The position numbers were made by a program, and so were the translations under genes. The notes beneath the pieces were generated by a model. That model made no database searches and was not told the DNA's origin. It was given only the letters and a program-made list of their open reading frames with translations. Positions 45,116 through 57,302 of a stretch of 64,000 nt of DNA are shown piece after piece. Position 1 is the first letter of the stretch. Each line of letters begins with the position of its first letter. This DNA comes from Drechslerella dactyloides (taxonomy: Eukaryota; Ascomycota; Orbiliomycetes; Orbiliales; Orbiliaceae). The stretch lies in the NCBI GenBank assembly GCA_020064725.1, contig JAGTWJ010000019.1, positions 4,278,001 through 4,342,000 on the forward strand. The letters are read 5' to 3'.

Positions 45116-46707
45116 TTACTTCTTGGCCTTCGCAATACCAACCCTGTTGTTGGCCAGGTCGTAGATGGAGTAGTACTTCCGCAGGAAGGCGTCGCCGAGA
45201 ATCGAGATAGCACCTGTTTCCCACAAAATTAGTATCTCCCCGCTAGAACTCTTCCTTGCAAAGGTATACGTACCGACTCTGGGCGGCATGTCAAGAGCGG
45301 TGATGGCGCTGATGCAGGTGCCCTGGATTTCCAGGATGTATTCGGAGGGTCCGATGGTGAAGTTCATGCCGTGAAGGTTGAAGGTCATCTCCGGCAAGCT
45401 ATCTTTAGTTTCGCAGGGAACAGTGTACTGGCCGTTCCACGACTTCTTAGCGCCAATCTGCGAGTTCCTACACGTCAAGTTAGCATCTAATGGGCCTGCC
45501 ACAGTAATGTCACGCTAATACGTACAGCAGCTCGGCAATGTCGCTGGGGAAGGTGAGGAGCGAGGTGCCGGTGTCGAGGATGGCGCCGGTCGACTCGAGC
45601 TCGGCGGTGTCGCCGCCGAAGGAGAGCGACTTGAAGTCGACCTCCCAGTACGCCTTCCGGCGGATCGGGATCCACTTGATGTCGCTGGGCTTGTACTTGG
45701 TGTCGTCGTAGCCGCCAAAGATAACCTCGGAGGTAGACTCGGTGTCGCACAGCTCAAAGGCAAACATCGGCTTGTCGAGAAGCTTCTGGTTGACCATCTG
45801 GTAGAACGGCGGGACCATCCGGTTGACCGCGATGGTGTCGTATCCCATACCGAGGATACCGTCAAACTTGCCAAAGGCGAAGGCCAAGCCGGGCTCTGAA
45901 TGGGGATTGCGTTAGCTTCCAGCTCGATACGATGAAATACGAACGGCGGCGCATCATACCCTTAGTCGCCTCGGCGAAGTCCTGTCCCTTGATGGAGAGG
46001 TCGCCGATGTTCAGGACGTCCTGGGAGACAAAGCCCTCCATGCTGCCGGAGCCATACTGGATGCTGAACTCGGTGCCGTTGGCCTTGTAGGTTGACGACG
46101 CGCTCGAGTCGTACTTGGTGTGCAGGAAGCAAGCGATGGACGAGCAGTCCTTGCTGGGGACCCACAGGTTGGAGCTCCCGGTGTCAAGGATGACCTTGAA
46201 GCTCTGCGGCGGCGTTCCGAGAGAGATTTCGGAGAAGTCTAGCAACGGTTCATCATGTGAGTTCTGTCCTCGTAATCGCATGACGTAAGCGATGTCGGGG
46301 GAACGCGGTGCTTACATTGCGCGTTCAGGTAGTTCTACACGACGAAAAAAGGGTCCTATCAGCAGCTGCTCGCAGCGAGAGCACGGTGTGCATGTTTTCT
46401 CAAACTTACATCAACGGGGATGGTGTGGCCGCTCTCAATGTCGACGTCGTTGACGAACATCTGGCGGTTGTTCATGTACTTCTGGCCCAAAGCCTGGACC
46501 TGAGTCCGGAAGTCCTGGGAAAGCTGCAGGAACGGGGCGCGCAGGGCGTTAGCAGAGATCCTCGGCAGCTGCTGCCGCGTCGGGAAGAGGGTCGACGGTA
46601 CGCACCAAGGTTTCGTCAACCGGAATCTTCTTGAGCGGCATCCGGTGGACGCCAGCGGAGGCGAGACCGGCGAACCCGGCGGCGGTCGCGAGCGACGTGA
46701 GTCTCAT
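45116..46707 (-). CDS. PEP4: Vacuolar aspartic endopeptidase (proteinase A)
   Basis: Seven exons (46707-46606, 46523-46410, 46324-46306, 46238-45960, 45895-45526, 45467-45274, 45213-45116) close in frame to 391 aa, the usual size. A signal peptide (about residues 1-18) is followed by a propeptide (about 19-70), then the pepsin fold. The two catalytic Asp are D97 in ILDTGSSNLWV and D279 in AILDTGTSLL. The tail ILGDAFLRKYYSIYDL is typical of Pep4. N-glycosylation sites occur at ANGT and MNFT. The third exon is only 19 nt and encodes NYLNAQ before YFSEISLG, the start of the mature enzyme. The enzyme matures other vacuolar hydrolases and serves autophagic breakdown. It is divergent from SKI3. Confidence 0.96.
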
Positions 46708-48204
46708 GGTGAGCTGTTTTGGGTTATCTCAGATAACACTGGCAAATGGAGATTCTACAAAGATTCAGGGCCTCCGGATGTGCTGTCTGGAGGTGGATGT
46801 AAGTGCGGTCTGGTGCAGTGAGGGCGGTTGAGGCGGAACGGTGGGAAGGAGGTGGTGGATGGATGGATGGGGGATGGGATTGATGGGGAAAGACGGGGGC
46901 TGGAGCTTTATGGGGAGGCAACAGCAGCAGCAGCAGCAGAGGCGAGGCGATCGCACGGGATGACACGACAGCCCGGCCAGCCAGCCAGCCAGCCAAGACG
47001 AGAGGAATCTCAGGCGGGTAAGAGGTAAAGTGCGCTTGCCATCCTGCCTCTCTCTCTTCGCTCGCATTCCGGTGCGCCGGGCCATGACGAACGCACCGCA
47101 GGCACGATAGGCAGCCGGAATTGCTATACTACGTTATCGGCCGTCGTCAGCCACCTTCTGCCGCGGCGATGTCGCCAGCGCCGGGTTGGCGACCAGGGCG
47201 ACGAGAAGTTGAAGGCGACATGGACAGGGGACAGGGGCTCCCCGTCGACAAACACCACCGCTCCTCGCTGCGAAGGGCAACCGTCTGCGAGCGGAATCGT
47301 GCGATCCAGCCAGCCCGGTCTAACCGCTGCTGGCGATAGCCTCGCGCTGTCTCGGTGACGCTGCTGAGAGGCATTCTACCGATGCTGTCCAAGAGTCTCC
47401 TCGATGGTAGATGTAGATGTGGATGTAGGATGTAGGTAGTCAGACAGCACATGGCCTGTGCAGAAACGGCGGAGGCATGCAGTCAGTCCCGTGCGCGCGG
47501 CGAGACCCGCTTTCACGATCACGATCATCCGCCCCATCACATGAGCCCAACGGCCGCATCGCCCGCAGACCGCTCTCGATCCAGCTGTCGCATCCCGCCC
47601 TCTCATTCGTCCTCCTGCCGATGCCTCGCGTCTGCCGTTCGTCGGACGCGTTTGACGTGGTCCCGTCGACTCGTCAGCCGTGGCTGCATGTCTAAGTACA
47701 GTTGCGTTGGAGATGGGACCAACAAGACTAATGAAGCTTGCCGACGACCGGCGCCCGAGATCTTTGACGAGATCAAGATACTAGCCTCTAGGCTCAGAGC
47801 TGCTATTACGCAGTGAACATAGCTCGGAGTTTATTGGAAATAGTACATCTGCGGATTCAGATTTATATCATGAAGGCGTATCCGTCGGAGTCTGCGGGTA
47901 ACAGGTGGGCAGACAAAGTCCGAGTGGGGTTGACGAGAAAACTGAACCTCCCAAAACAGAACATTGACGACCGCCATAGTGTCAGTAAACTTGAGGGAGC
48001 ACTGTCGCAATATTGTTCGTAGATGGGCACTTCTAGCTATACCCCGTAAATAACTGCGCGGACTCTTGCCATGATTGGTATTCCGGCGATATATACCAGT
48101 ATCTGACTGTCGCAAACAAAAATCGACATCCCCGCCACAAACCTGCCACTCACGACGCCAGGTTGCAGACAACCACCTCCCGTCCCGGACGCGAAGCCTC
48201 CACG
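46708..48204. promoter_or_regulatory. Divergent promoter region of PEP4 and SKI3
   Basis: About 1.5 kb between two outward-facing genes. It contains a short AGC repeat at about 46919-46940 and a CCAG/GCCA repeat at about 46975-46996. No gene supported. An AT-richer segment adjoins SKI3. Confidence 0.55.
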
Positions 48205-51200
48205 ATGTCGAAAGCAACGGCGAAAACTCTACTGAAGGCCGCGAAAGCCGCTATCGGCGCCGAAAAATGGGAAGAAGGGCGAGACCTCGCGCTCAAGGTC
48301 CTCGACGCCGACCCGTCCAATTACTACGGGTACGTCACATATGCATACCCCAGCTTCCCGTCACGAACACCCACAGGTCCCACTAACACCACCCTTCCAT
48401 CACGACACCAGAAACATCTTCCTCGGAGTGTCGCAGTTCCGTCTCCATGAGGTCCCCGACGCAGAGAATGCCTACCGGGCCGCCATCAAGTCCAACCCCT
48501 CCGAGGTCATGGGCTGGCAAGGCCTCATCACACTATACGAAGAAACGCAGCAGATAGACGAATATCTCGACGCTGTGAAGGAATTGGCCGCCATATACAT
48601 ACAAAAGTGAGGTTCTTCGAGGGCGGTGTTTTCGGCGACACGCAGGCTAATCGGGAGTAGAGAAGACCGGACGAGATGTGACACGCTGATGGGCAAAGTC
48701 CTGCCGCTGGTCGAAACCAGAGGCACACGAGCGCAGGTACTACAATCTCATACCTTTTTATACGGAGTATCGACTGATATCGCTGGTGTGATAGCAAAGG
48801 AAGGCTTTGGCGTTACAAGTCCCGGACAGTCCGATATTCGACTTTCTGCAGGGCATGCCCTCGATACCTCCCCCGGACGTCACGTACCAGCAGCTGGCAG
48901 CGATCGTTGAGCTCGAGGAGAAAGAATACATCAACAGCCAGATAGCATCCCGCAAATCTCGGCTGGGAGCCACGGAACGGGGCGTCACAGTACAGGTCAA
49001 GCAGGAAGTTTGGGGAAAGTCACCTGTAAGGCCGCCTCTCCTTCTCGAGTGGATGTCACCGCTGATCATCAAGGTGTGAAGCTCCAAGATATCTACGCCC
49101 ACATTATCAACTGGACGAAAGACGACCAAGTCAGACGGGACACGGAGGCGAAACAGCTCAAACTTGGATATAACTATCTTGAGGTCCTCCCCGCCGCTGA
49201 GAAAGCCGCACAGCGAGCAAAGGTGCTGGAATGGGCGAAGGGAATAGTCATCCTAAAGGTGCCCCTCGAACTGGCCTGGAAGATTGAGATCGAGTGGCAA
49301 GACCATAAGAGCATCAGTCCGTATCTCCGCTGCTTTTACCGTTGGATGGATACAGTCTGCTAACCAGACTTCAGGTCACTACGATGTCAGCCTCTTTCGG
49401 AATTACGTCGAACTGTTTCCGAACGCCGGCCTCGCGGCCGTCCTGCGCGCCTATCTCGAATCCGAGATATCGCCATTCCCAGCACCCAATCCCGATGAGC
49501 TGGATGAAGAGGATGGGGGCGTGTCTTTGCTCGAGGACATAGGTCCTGACGAACGCCTCGACTTCATCATTGTAGGTCTCCCGGTTACCGATCCAGTAAC
49601 GGCTAGTGTTAACAATCCTCGAACAGGACGGGTTGGATAAAGACAAGTCGTCGATTCTGGGCCACCGGATTCTCGCTGAATACTACCTCATGATGAGCGA
49701 GTACGAAAACGCAGTGGATACGTGTCGGAGGGGCCTTACAATGATCACCAAGCAGGCACAAATCAGTGGCTTGAAGCTTCAAAAGTAATATGAATCCAAA
49801 GTTAAAACTTCGTCCCTCAATCACTAACAGGTTCTTTTATCAGGAGTTTCGATGCGATGAATGTGCTTCTCGCCACGGCGTTGATACACTATCAAGCTCC
49901 TCGACACCACAAAGAAGCAAAAGCCTCCTTCGAAAACATACTCACGCGCGACCCGAAAAACACCGGCGCCCTAATCGGACTGGGCATGATTCTCGAAGAC
50001 CAAGGAGAGTTTCTACAGGCATCGGGTTTCCTGCAGAAGGCACTGTTGAGTGACCCCGAGAACCTGAAGGTCATATCCGAAGCCGCCTGGTGTGAAATCC
50101 AACAGGGACACTACGACGTTGGAATCGGCGAACTGCAAGGATGTCTCGGCCGCATCACGGGCGTGGACCCGCAATCGAGAGACCTGAAGGCCCAAGTCTT
50201 GTGGAGGATAGGCTCCGCGCTGTGGGAGTCGCAGCCGTCGAACCGGAGTGATCGCGACGGAGCCTACTTTCACTTCATGCAGGCGCTACGGAGCAATCCT
50301 AACTTTGCGCCGGCGTTCACCAGTCTCGGGATATACTATGCGGACATTGCCGGCGACACCGAGCGAGCGAACAAATGCTTCCAGAAAGCCTTTGAGCTTT
50401 CGTCCGGCGAGTACGAGGCTGCGGAGCGGCTCGCGAGGAACTTTGCCGATACGAAGGACTGGGAGCTCGTCGAAATCGTAGCTCGCAGAGCCGCTGAGGC
50501 GGACAAGAAACGGACGGCGGTTGGGAAGACTGCATCGTGGCCGCAGGTGGCACTCGGCGTCGTCGAGTTGGTACGTTCCTCCAGCACATTGATCGCGATA
50601 TATGTATAACACAAAAACTAACTATATGTAGAACAATCTGAATTTCCCAATGGCGATCCAAGCCTTCCAGGCAGCTTTGAGAAATTCGCCGAAAGACGTC
50701 CACTCCTGGATAGGACTAGGTGAAGCGTACACGAATTCGGGGAGGTACATCGCCGCCATGAAGGCCTTCAAACAGGCGAAATCCATCGACCCGGATAACT
50801 GGTTCATCACGTATATGATGTCGAACGTCGAGCGAGAACTCGGAGACTTCGACGCTGCCTGTGACGGCTATCGAGAGGTGCTAGAGAAGCGGCCTGACGA
50901 ATTCGGTGTCCTCATCGCTCTTGCGGAAACGTTGGTTACCGCCTCATTCAACAATTTGAACACAGGACTGTACGGCCGCGCCGCCGAATCAGCAAGAGAG
51001 GCGCTACTAACGGCTAGGGCGATTGCGAAGAACAACGCTGGCGCATTCAACTTGTGGAAACTGGTCGGTGATGCGTGCTCGGTGTTTTCCTGGATCCAGA
51101 GCCTGCTCGACCAGTTCCCCGCCGACGAAGTGGAGTCCCTGCTGACGATGGATATCGATACCGCTGAATTCGATATAATCTCAGACTTGGACACGGTTGG

Positions 51201-53021
51201 TGCGAGTAAGCTTTCGCAGTACAATGCACTATCGCTACTCGACAAGTGTCTTCTGGGCAGCATATTCGCGTACAAGCGGGGCATCTACGCTAGTATTGAA
51301 GACCGACAGGCTCATGCTGTTGCTTGGTATAATCTTGGTACCGCGGAGTACCGCGCACTGCTCTGCCCGGTCGACCGTCAAACCAAGTTCCGAACGGCCG
51401 CTATTTCCTGCTTCAGGAGAGCTATCGCGCTCGAGCCTGGTAACAGCGATTTCTGGAACGCACTGGGAGTCGCGACTTCTGACGTGAACGCACAGGCCGC
51501 GCAGCACGCCTTCGTGAGAGCGCTGCACATCAATGAAAAGGTATGATCGCACAGTTAGATACCGTGGAAAGCTTTACCTCTGCTGATATCTCGGTAGAAC
51601 GCTCGGATATGGACGAATCTCGGCACGCTATACTTGCTTCACGACGACACGGAACTGGCGAACGAAGCGTTTACTCGCGGCCAGTCTGCAGATCCAGATT
51701 ACTCGCACGCATGGGTCGGGCAGGGACTCGTAGCTCTAGCTGCGAACCGGCCGGAGGAGGCACCGGGCCTATTCGAACACGCCTTCCAGCTCTCGGCTAC
51801 GGAAAGCTACTCCAGCATCATCCGGACGCAATTCGCCAGCACAGCCTTCGACGTCCTCCTCGAGCAGCACCGCACGGACTCCTCGCTGACGAGTCTGCTC
51901 AGCCCCATGTTTGCATCGCACCAGCTGATCCGGCAGCGGACGGCGGATCCGATGTCTCTGCGTCTCGCGGGTCTGTTTGAAGAGCGCGCCGGCGACTTTG
52001 AAGGCGCCGTAGCGAAGCTGAATCAGGTCTGCGACATCCTCGAGGCGCGGTACGAGGAGAGCGAGGCGAGCGAGGACCTTGTGATGTACGCGCAGGCGAC
52101 GGCGGACCGCGCGCGGTGTTACCTTGGTTTGAAGGACTACCAGAGCGCGATCGATAGCGCGACGTTGTCGTTCGATCTGTCGCAGGATGTGGAGGCGCGG
52201 AAGAGCCGGTTGTCGGCGCACTTGACGGCTGGGCTTGCGTATTACTTTACGAAGCAGATTGATGAGAGCTTGGAGATGTTTAGGATCGCGCTGACGGAGT
52301 CCGGGGAGGATCCGGATGTGGTGGCGTTGCTGGCGCAGGTACTGTGGGCGAAGGGCGGGGAGGCGGAGCGCGGCGTCGCGCTGGAGCAGTTGATGGGGAG
52401 GTATGTATCCGTTTCGTCCGACGTATTCGCAGTGGATAGTGCGACGTGCTGATTGCGGTTCTTTATTTTAGCATTGAGAAGAATCCGGACCATTTGTTGT
52501 CGACGATGCTGTTGGGCGTCATCGGGGCGATGGAGAAGGACGAGGGGATCATTGAATCCGTCGTTGAAGATCTGGAGACGGTGCGGGGCGACTCGAAGCG
52601 GGCGTCGGAGGACATTAAGCGGGTGAACAAGCTCCTGCTTTCTCTCGGCAGCATATCGGTAAGATTTACGAAATTCCGCATTCACATACACATCACGTTG
52701 TATACGTTTGTTTTCGTGGAAGGAGCTGACGGGTTGATTTCTACGCTATAGGGCCGGGATGTGGCTTCCGCGTGCACGACATCGATCTTCTTGACGCCGG
52801 CGAGCAGTGCGGCGTGGGAGGCGCTGGCGGGTGTGTCCGGTGAGAGGTTTCCCGCGGATATGGCGTTGGATCTGGCGCTGTCGAAGCCGGCGCCTGATGT
52901 TGGGGAACTATGCGAGGCGTTTGAGGCTAGTGGAAGCTTGGACCACGATCAGATGAGCGTGGTGATTGCGCCGTGGAGGGCGGAGGGGTGGAGGAGGCTC
53001 GTGCAGGATATTCAAGCATAG
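48205..53021 (+). CDS. SKI3: Superkiller protein 3, TPR scaffold of the Ski complex
   Basis: Twelve exons (48205-48329, 48412-48606, 48646-48736, 48795-49025, 49082-49316, 49375-49571, 49627-49784, 49844-50570, 50632-51540, 51598-52400, 52472-52658, 52752-53021) close in frame to 1375 aa. TPR-type helical pairs run the whole length, starting with LLKAAKAAIGAEKWEEGRDL; others read AFQAALRNSPKDVHSWIGLG and SHAWVGQGLVALAANRPEEA. Length and N-terminal repeats fit Ski3, which with the Ski2 helicase and Ski8 feeds mRNA into the cytoplasmic exosome. Two details are less certain. Intron 5 uses a weak donor (GTCCGT at 49317), chosen because it keeps SHYDVSLF in frame. Exon 4 could begin at 48804 instead of 48795. 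Intron 6 has an alternative pair of sites giving a few extra residues. Confidence 0.9.
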
Positions 53022-53583
53022 CTAGGCGGATACTTGGAGTATATGGAAGCAGCCTACACTAGCTACATTGGCGGCTTCCTCGATGCATTCATTCATGCAT
53101 GCAAGACGCATTGAGCTCGAATTCAACCTGGATTGATTGCTGAGGACACCTTATACACCATTGCCGCGATGCCACCGACCTCTTGACAAATGTCCTTTAG
53201 CTAAGCGTGGCTGTCAAGGGGGATGGAGGGTACTCCTCGAGGGGCTCCTGGTGATGGCCTGAATATACTGCCCCTTCGGTGGAGTAGCCGTATTTCGTAG
53301 ACTGTTGTGTCTTGAAGCGGCAAAGTGTTGTTGCTGGGACAAGTTTCCCTGCACCGTATCAGGCAATTCCCAAACAAATATCCCCGAGCTCGGACTTGCT
53401 GCCAGCACAGCAAGCAGCAAATCTGCAGCATATCACAAATTGCACCGTCCATCCTGCCACGGCCATATTTCAATATAATCCCTACGTTTGCATACCCTAC
53501 TACATTACTCATATATTATATCATACCCTGACCCACGTCTACGGTGTCCATCTGATCTGGATTGACGGCGACAGTTGCGCAAC
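53022..53583. other. Intergenic region
   Basis: 3' flank of SKI3 and promoter of the SprT-type gene. No other feature is recognised. Confidence 0.6.
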
Positions 53584-55578
53584 ATGGTCAAACTGACGAC
53601 GAGGCAGACAACGCACGAACAATGGCTCTCGGAGACCTGCAGTGAACTTGAACGGCAACGGGAACGGGAACCCAGTCTCGTACCGAGCGAACCCCTGTCC
53701 GACGGCGGCGAAGACCTCGAAATCTGCAGCAGCAGCAGTACACATACCGTCGATGCGGCCCGTGAAGATTCAATGTACTTCTCGTGCGAGGAGGAGAAGA
53801 CCGGCGATATACTACCCTCCCTCGACGAGATTCTCGCAAACCTCACCCTCGCGCCCAGCACCGTTCCGAACGACGATGAGCTACCGTCTCCTCAAGAGGA
53901 CGCATACGAGGAATGCGAGACCGAGCTGCCGGTCGTCTCTGCCCGGAAGCTTAAGCCAGCTGTTGTCACCGCCGTCGACGATTCCGACTCCGATGAGGAC
54001 TTCATCATCGGCTGCCGGCGGCGGGCCACCGTCTTGGGATCTGCAAGTCCCCGTCGCACGAAGCCGCTAGCGGTCAACAATGACAGCGACGCTGACGGCG
54101 AGGTATTCACGCCGGCGAAGAGCAGCAGGAGAAAGACGCACGACGGCTTCCTGAGCCCCTCGTCCGCTGTCAAGCTCAACCGCGCCGCGAGATGGATGCC
54201 GCCGACGCTGTTCGAAGACCAGGAAGACGTCCAAGTGCGGGAGCGGCTGGACCGCAGCCCGCGGAAGCAGAGGTCTCTGGCCATGACGCCGAAAATTGTA
54301 AAGAAGGTGCCGGTTGCAGCTGCTCCATCTACACTACAGAGCTCGGACGAGATTGATGCCCTCGCGCTTGACCTTCAGGGTCTTGCAGTTGGAGACGAGC
54401 ATCTCATCGACTTGTAAGCACCGTCTTGAAAGAAAAGACATCTCTTCGGACACCAACTGACATGTGCATCTAGCATCCCTAATAAATTCAAACGCCCACC
54501 AAAGATCATCAAGAGGGCCTCCTCCAGCATCTTCGACCTCACGGATTCCGAGTCTGAGAACGAGTCCGGCAAGATGGAACAGCCAACGGCGAAGACAGCC
54601 CCCCTCGAAGCCCGGACGCCAGCCAAGACACCACGCGGCAAGCCGAAAGCCAAAGCCCCAGCAGCCAGCACCGTCGAGCGTCTCCGCCGCAAGGACTTCG
54701 AAGCAAACAGAGAGCGGTTCGCAAAAGACTACCTCAAACTCCTCGACGACACCGTCAACGACGGCGCCGTCAACAGAATCACCTCCAAACGCGGCGGCCT
54801 CCAGCTCGTCTGGACGAACCAAAAGCGCACAACAGCCGGCACCTGCCAGACCATCCGCTACACGCAAGGCTACGGCGACTGGGAGTACGCCTGCACGATC
54901 ACACTCGAAGCAAAAGTCTGCGACGACTTTGACCGCGTCAAGGAAGCCCTCGCGCACGAATACACCCACGCCTGCGTCGACGTCCTCGAGGTCGACCGCC
55001 GCCAGCTCAACAACGAAGGCCCGCACGGCCGCTCCTTCAAAGCGTGGGCCAAGAAGGTCAGCAAGGCGATGGGCATCCCCATCCCGGAGACCTGCCACAA
55101 CATGACCATCAACTACAAGTTCGAGTACCAGTGCCCCTCTTGCACTCGCGTCTACAAGGCGCACAGCCGGAAGAAAGACTGGACGACGACGAAAGGTTGC
55201 GAGAGGTGTAAATGCCCCCTCGTTCAGATCAAGCCTGTTCCTCGGACTGCGAAGAAAGATGGCACCGGCGCTGCCGCGGAAACGGGCGGTCTGACGGCGT
55301 ACCAGGCGTTCCAAAAGGAGACGTTTGCAAAGTTGAAGGCTGAGTTGCCGCCGGGGACGCCGTTCAAGCTTGGCGAGATGCAGAAGGAGGTCACGAGGCT
55401 GTGGAAGGAGCGGAAGGCGCGCGTCGAGGCCGGTGGCGTGTCGAGTCTCCAGGCGAAGCTGAAGGCCGCGCAGACTGGGGACGCTGCAGCTGCGGAGATC
55501 ATTGAGATCGAGAGCGACGATGACGAGGAGGACGATTTTAAGAGAGTCGAGAAGTTGGTGATTACGCTTGACGATTAG
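53584..55578 (+). CDS. SprT-like metalloprotease with acidic disordered N-terminus (GCNA/Spartan-like)
   Basis: Exons 53584-54413 and 54474-55578 give 644 aa. The SprT domain (about 350-530) has the zinc-protease motif HEYTH at 438-442, a third likely ligand His461 in GPHGRSF, and a following zinc ribbon with C497/C500 and C519/C522. The first 340 residues are disordered and acidic, with hydrophobic-then-acidic patches (SIFDLTDSESE near 295, DEDFIIGC). The C-terminus ends in AEIIEIESDDDEED. Such patches resemble SUMO-interaction motifs. After the ribbon, residues about 549-590 (TAYQAFQKETFAKLK, then EVTRLWKERKA) look like a degenerate HMG-box helix pair. The combination points to GCNA-type proteases that act on DNA-protein crosslinks. 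Nuclear location and SUMO dependence are inferences. Confidence 0.87.
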
Positions 55579-56369
55579 AGTGAGGTCTTATTCGGAGTAC
55601 TATGTTGAATGGGCGAATGAATGATTAGCGACGCACGATGACCGATTAACCAGAGATGTTGCTTGGGATTATTGATATGCATAGCGGGTGGTATTGACGG
55701 CGTTCAGATGAGGTGTACATAGGCATTTGCTTCACGATGTTTCCAGGGCGTAGATATTCGGCCGCGTATATTGCATCAGTGATATTTGGATATCTCCATC
55801 TTGACATTTCAATTACCGCAAAGTTCCCGTTCTACATACGTGTTGAACGGCACCAACGAGTAAACCCAGTGTGAGCCTTGTAAAGCGCATATATGCATAG
55901 CTAGAAGCTTCAACAGCCATCTACAAATCTTAAATATCAGCTGCAGTCCGCGGGCTGAGACATGCAAGGCAGTCTGAGAATACAACGTTCAGAGGTGTTG
56001 GCGTGGGGTGCATCCACGCGACCCCAGCAGCTGCTAGGTTCGAATTCACATGACGTCATGTCGAGACCGGTCTCCGCACGATCGATATCTTTATCATCTA
56101 GCCCTACGCTTCATAATCTCGCGTCCATAATCGTAATATAATATATAACATATTGGCGACCCTCTCAATCTGCCAACCGTCGTTGCAAAAACGCACCCCT
56201 CCGTCTATTGACAACTCGCAAATTTCAGCCTAGGGTCCGCTGTCCACAATACCCGAGTCAGCTCAGCTCGGTCAGCTCGAACATTACCGACGGGCCAATA
56301 GCAGCTTCACCTCCCCACACGTGCGCCGCGCACTAGGAATCATAGCTACTTTTATATACGTCCAGCATA
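55579..56369. other. Intergenic region
   Basis: No gene supported. A TATA-rich patch lies near 56138-56150, upstream of the SnoaL-like gene. A B-box-like sequence near 56037 was checked for a tRNA but no cloverleaf could be built. Confidence 0.5.
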
Positions 56370-56768
56370 ATGGCAGCTCCACTCGCCGAGACGTACGGCA
56401 GCTACATCCAGGCCATCAACGACCGCGACTGGGGCCTCCTCGAAACGATGCTCCAGCCGCAGGTAACGTGGAACTACACCTCCTACACGGCCGAAGAATA
56501 CATCGGCCTCATCACCCGCGCGACGATACCGGCGCCGGACACCAAATTCCACATCGACTGGCTGCTCGTCGACGAGGCCGACCAGCGGGTGGCGGCGCGG
56601 CTGCTGATCAAGGGGACGCCGCGGGACGAGTTTCTCGGGATCAAGCCGAACGGCAGCGGGGCCAGCGTGGAGATTGTGGAGCATGCGTTTTACACGTTCG
56701 TGGAGGGTAGGGTTGCGGAGGTGAGGACGGTGATTGATATGGAGGGGTTGCGGGAGCAGATGCGGTGA
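56370..56768 (+). CDS. SnoaL-like / NTF2-fold small protein
   Basis: A single exon of 132 aa. It starts with AETYGSYIQAINDRDWGLLE and contains HIDWLLVDEADQRVAARLLI, EIVEHAFYTFVEGRVAEVRT and VIDMEGLREQ. This pattern (N-terminal helix pair, then curved sheet strands) matches SnoaL-like polyketide cyclase/ester-cyclase-fold proteins. That fold is used by isomerases, cyclases and binding proteins. No biosynthetic neighbours are seen, so its substrate is unknown. Codon use is GC-rich like its neighbours. Confidence 0.82.
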   Translation: MAAPLAETYGSYIQAINDRDWGLLETMLQPQVTWNYTSYTAEEYIGLITRATIPAPDTKFHIDWLLVDEADQRVAARLLIKGTPRDEFLGIKPNGSGASVEIVEHAFYTFVEGRVAEVRTVIDMEGLREQMR

Positions 56769-57302
56769 TTGACCGCGGTTGCGTGGGTTGTAATGGGGAT
56801 GCTGGTGGTCTATACTGGTCTCACGAGCCGTGCTCTTCGATGGTTACAGTCGAGAATCCGGCTTGCGGGATCGGTTTATATATGTTTATACGGAGATAGA
56901 TTGCATCGGTTGTGGAGTCATTGCGGTGCATTTGTGGTGGTTGGTGGGTCTGATTTGGGGTTACAACGATGGAGTGTGCATATGGCGATCGAGGAGATAC
57001 GGAGTGACATGACAGTTTGGTGGCGACATATAGAGACGATTGAATCAAGTTACATGGCTGTGGAAGTGCATATTTCGTGTACAGTAATCGTGCGATATCG
57101 CTAATTTGCGTGCTGCTGGTGTTCTTTGGATCATAAACATCACGTTGCTCTCTTTCAAATCCTAGAAATCTGTCTGTTTGGCCGATTTCGAGATGCCTTT
57201 GTGTCGTAAACCAAGCTGCGACGGCGAAGTTAAAGTACGGCAGTCCGGCTCGCGAGACAGGGGATTCCTTGTAAATGGAATAAGAGGAGGAAGATTCGAT
57301 CT
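56769..57302. other. Convergent intergenic region
   Basis: 3' flanks of the SnoaL-like gene and MOG1, which converge. Open frames here lack any domain. Nothing else is seen. Confidence 0.55.

Noticed and set aside
56000..56060. Possible tRNA (B-box-like GGTTCGAATT)
   Set aside because: No acceptor stem, D arm or anticodon arm can be paired around it.
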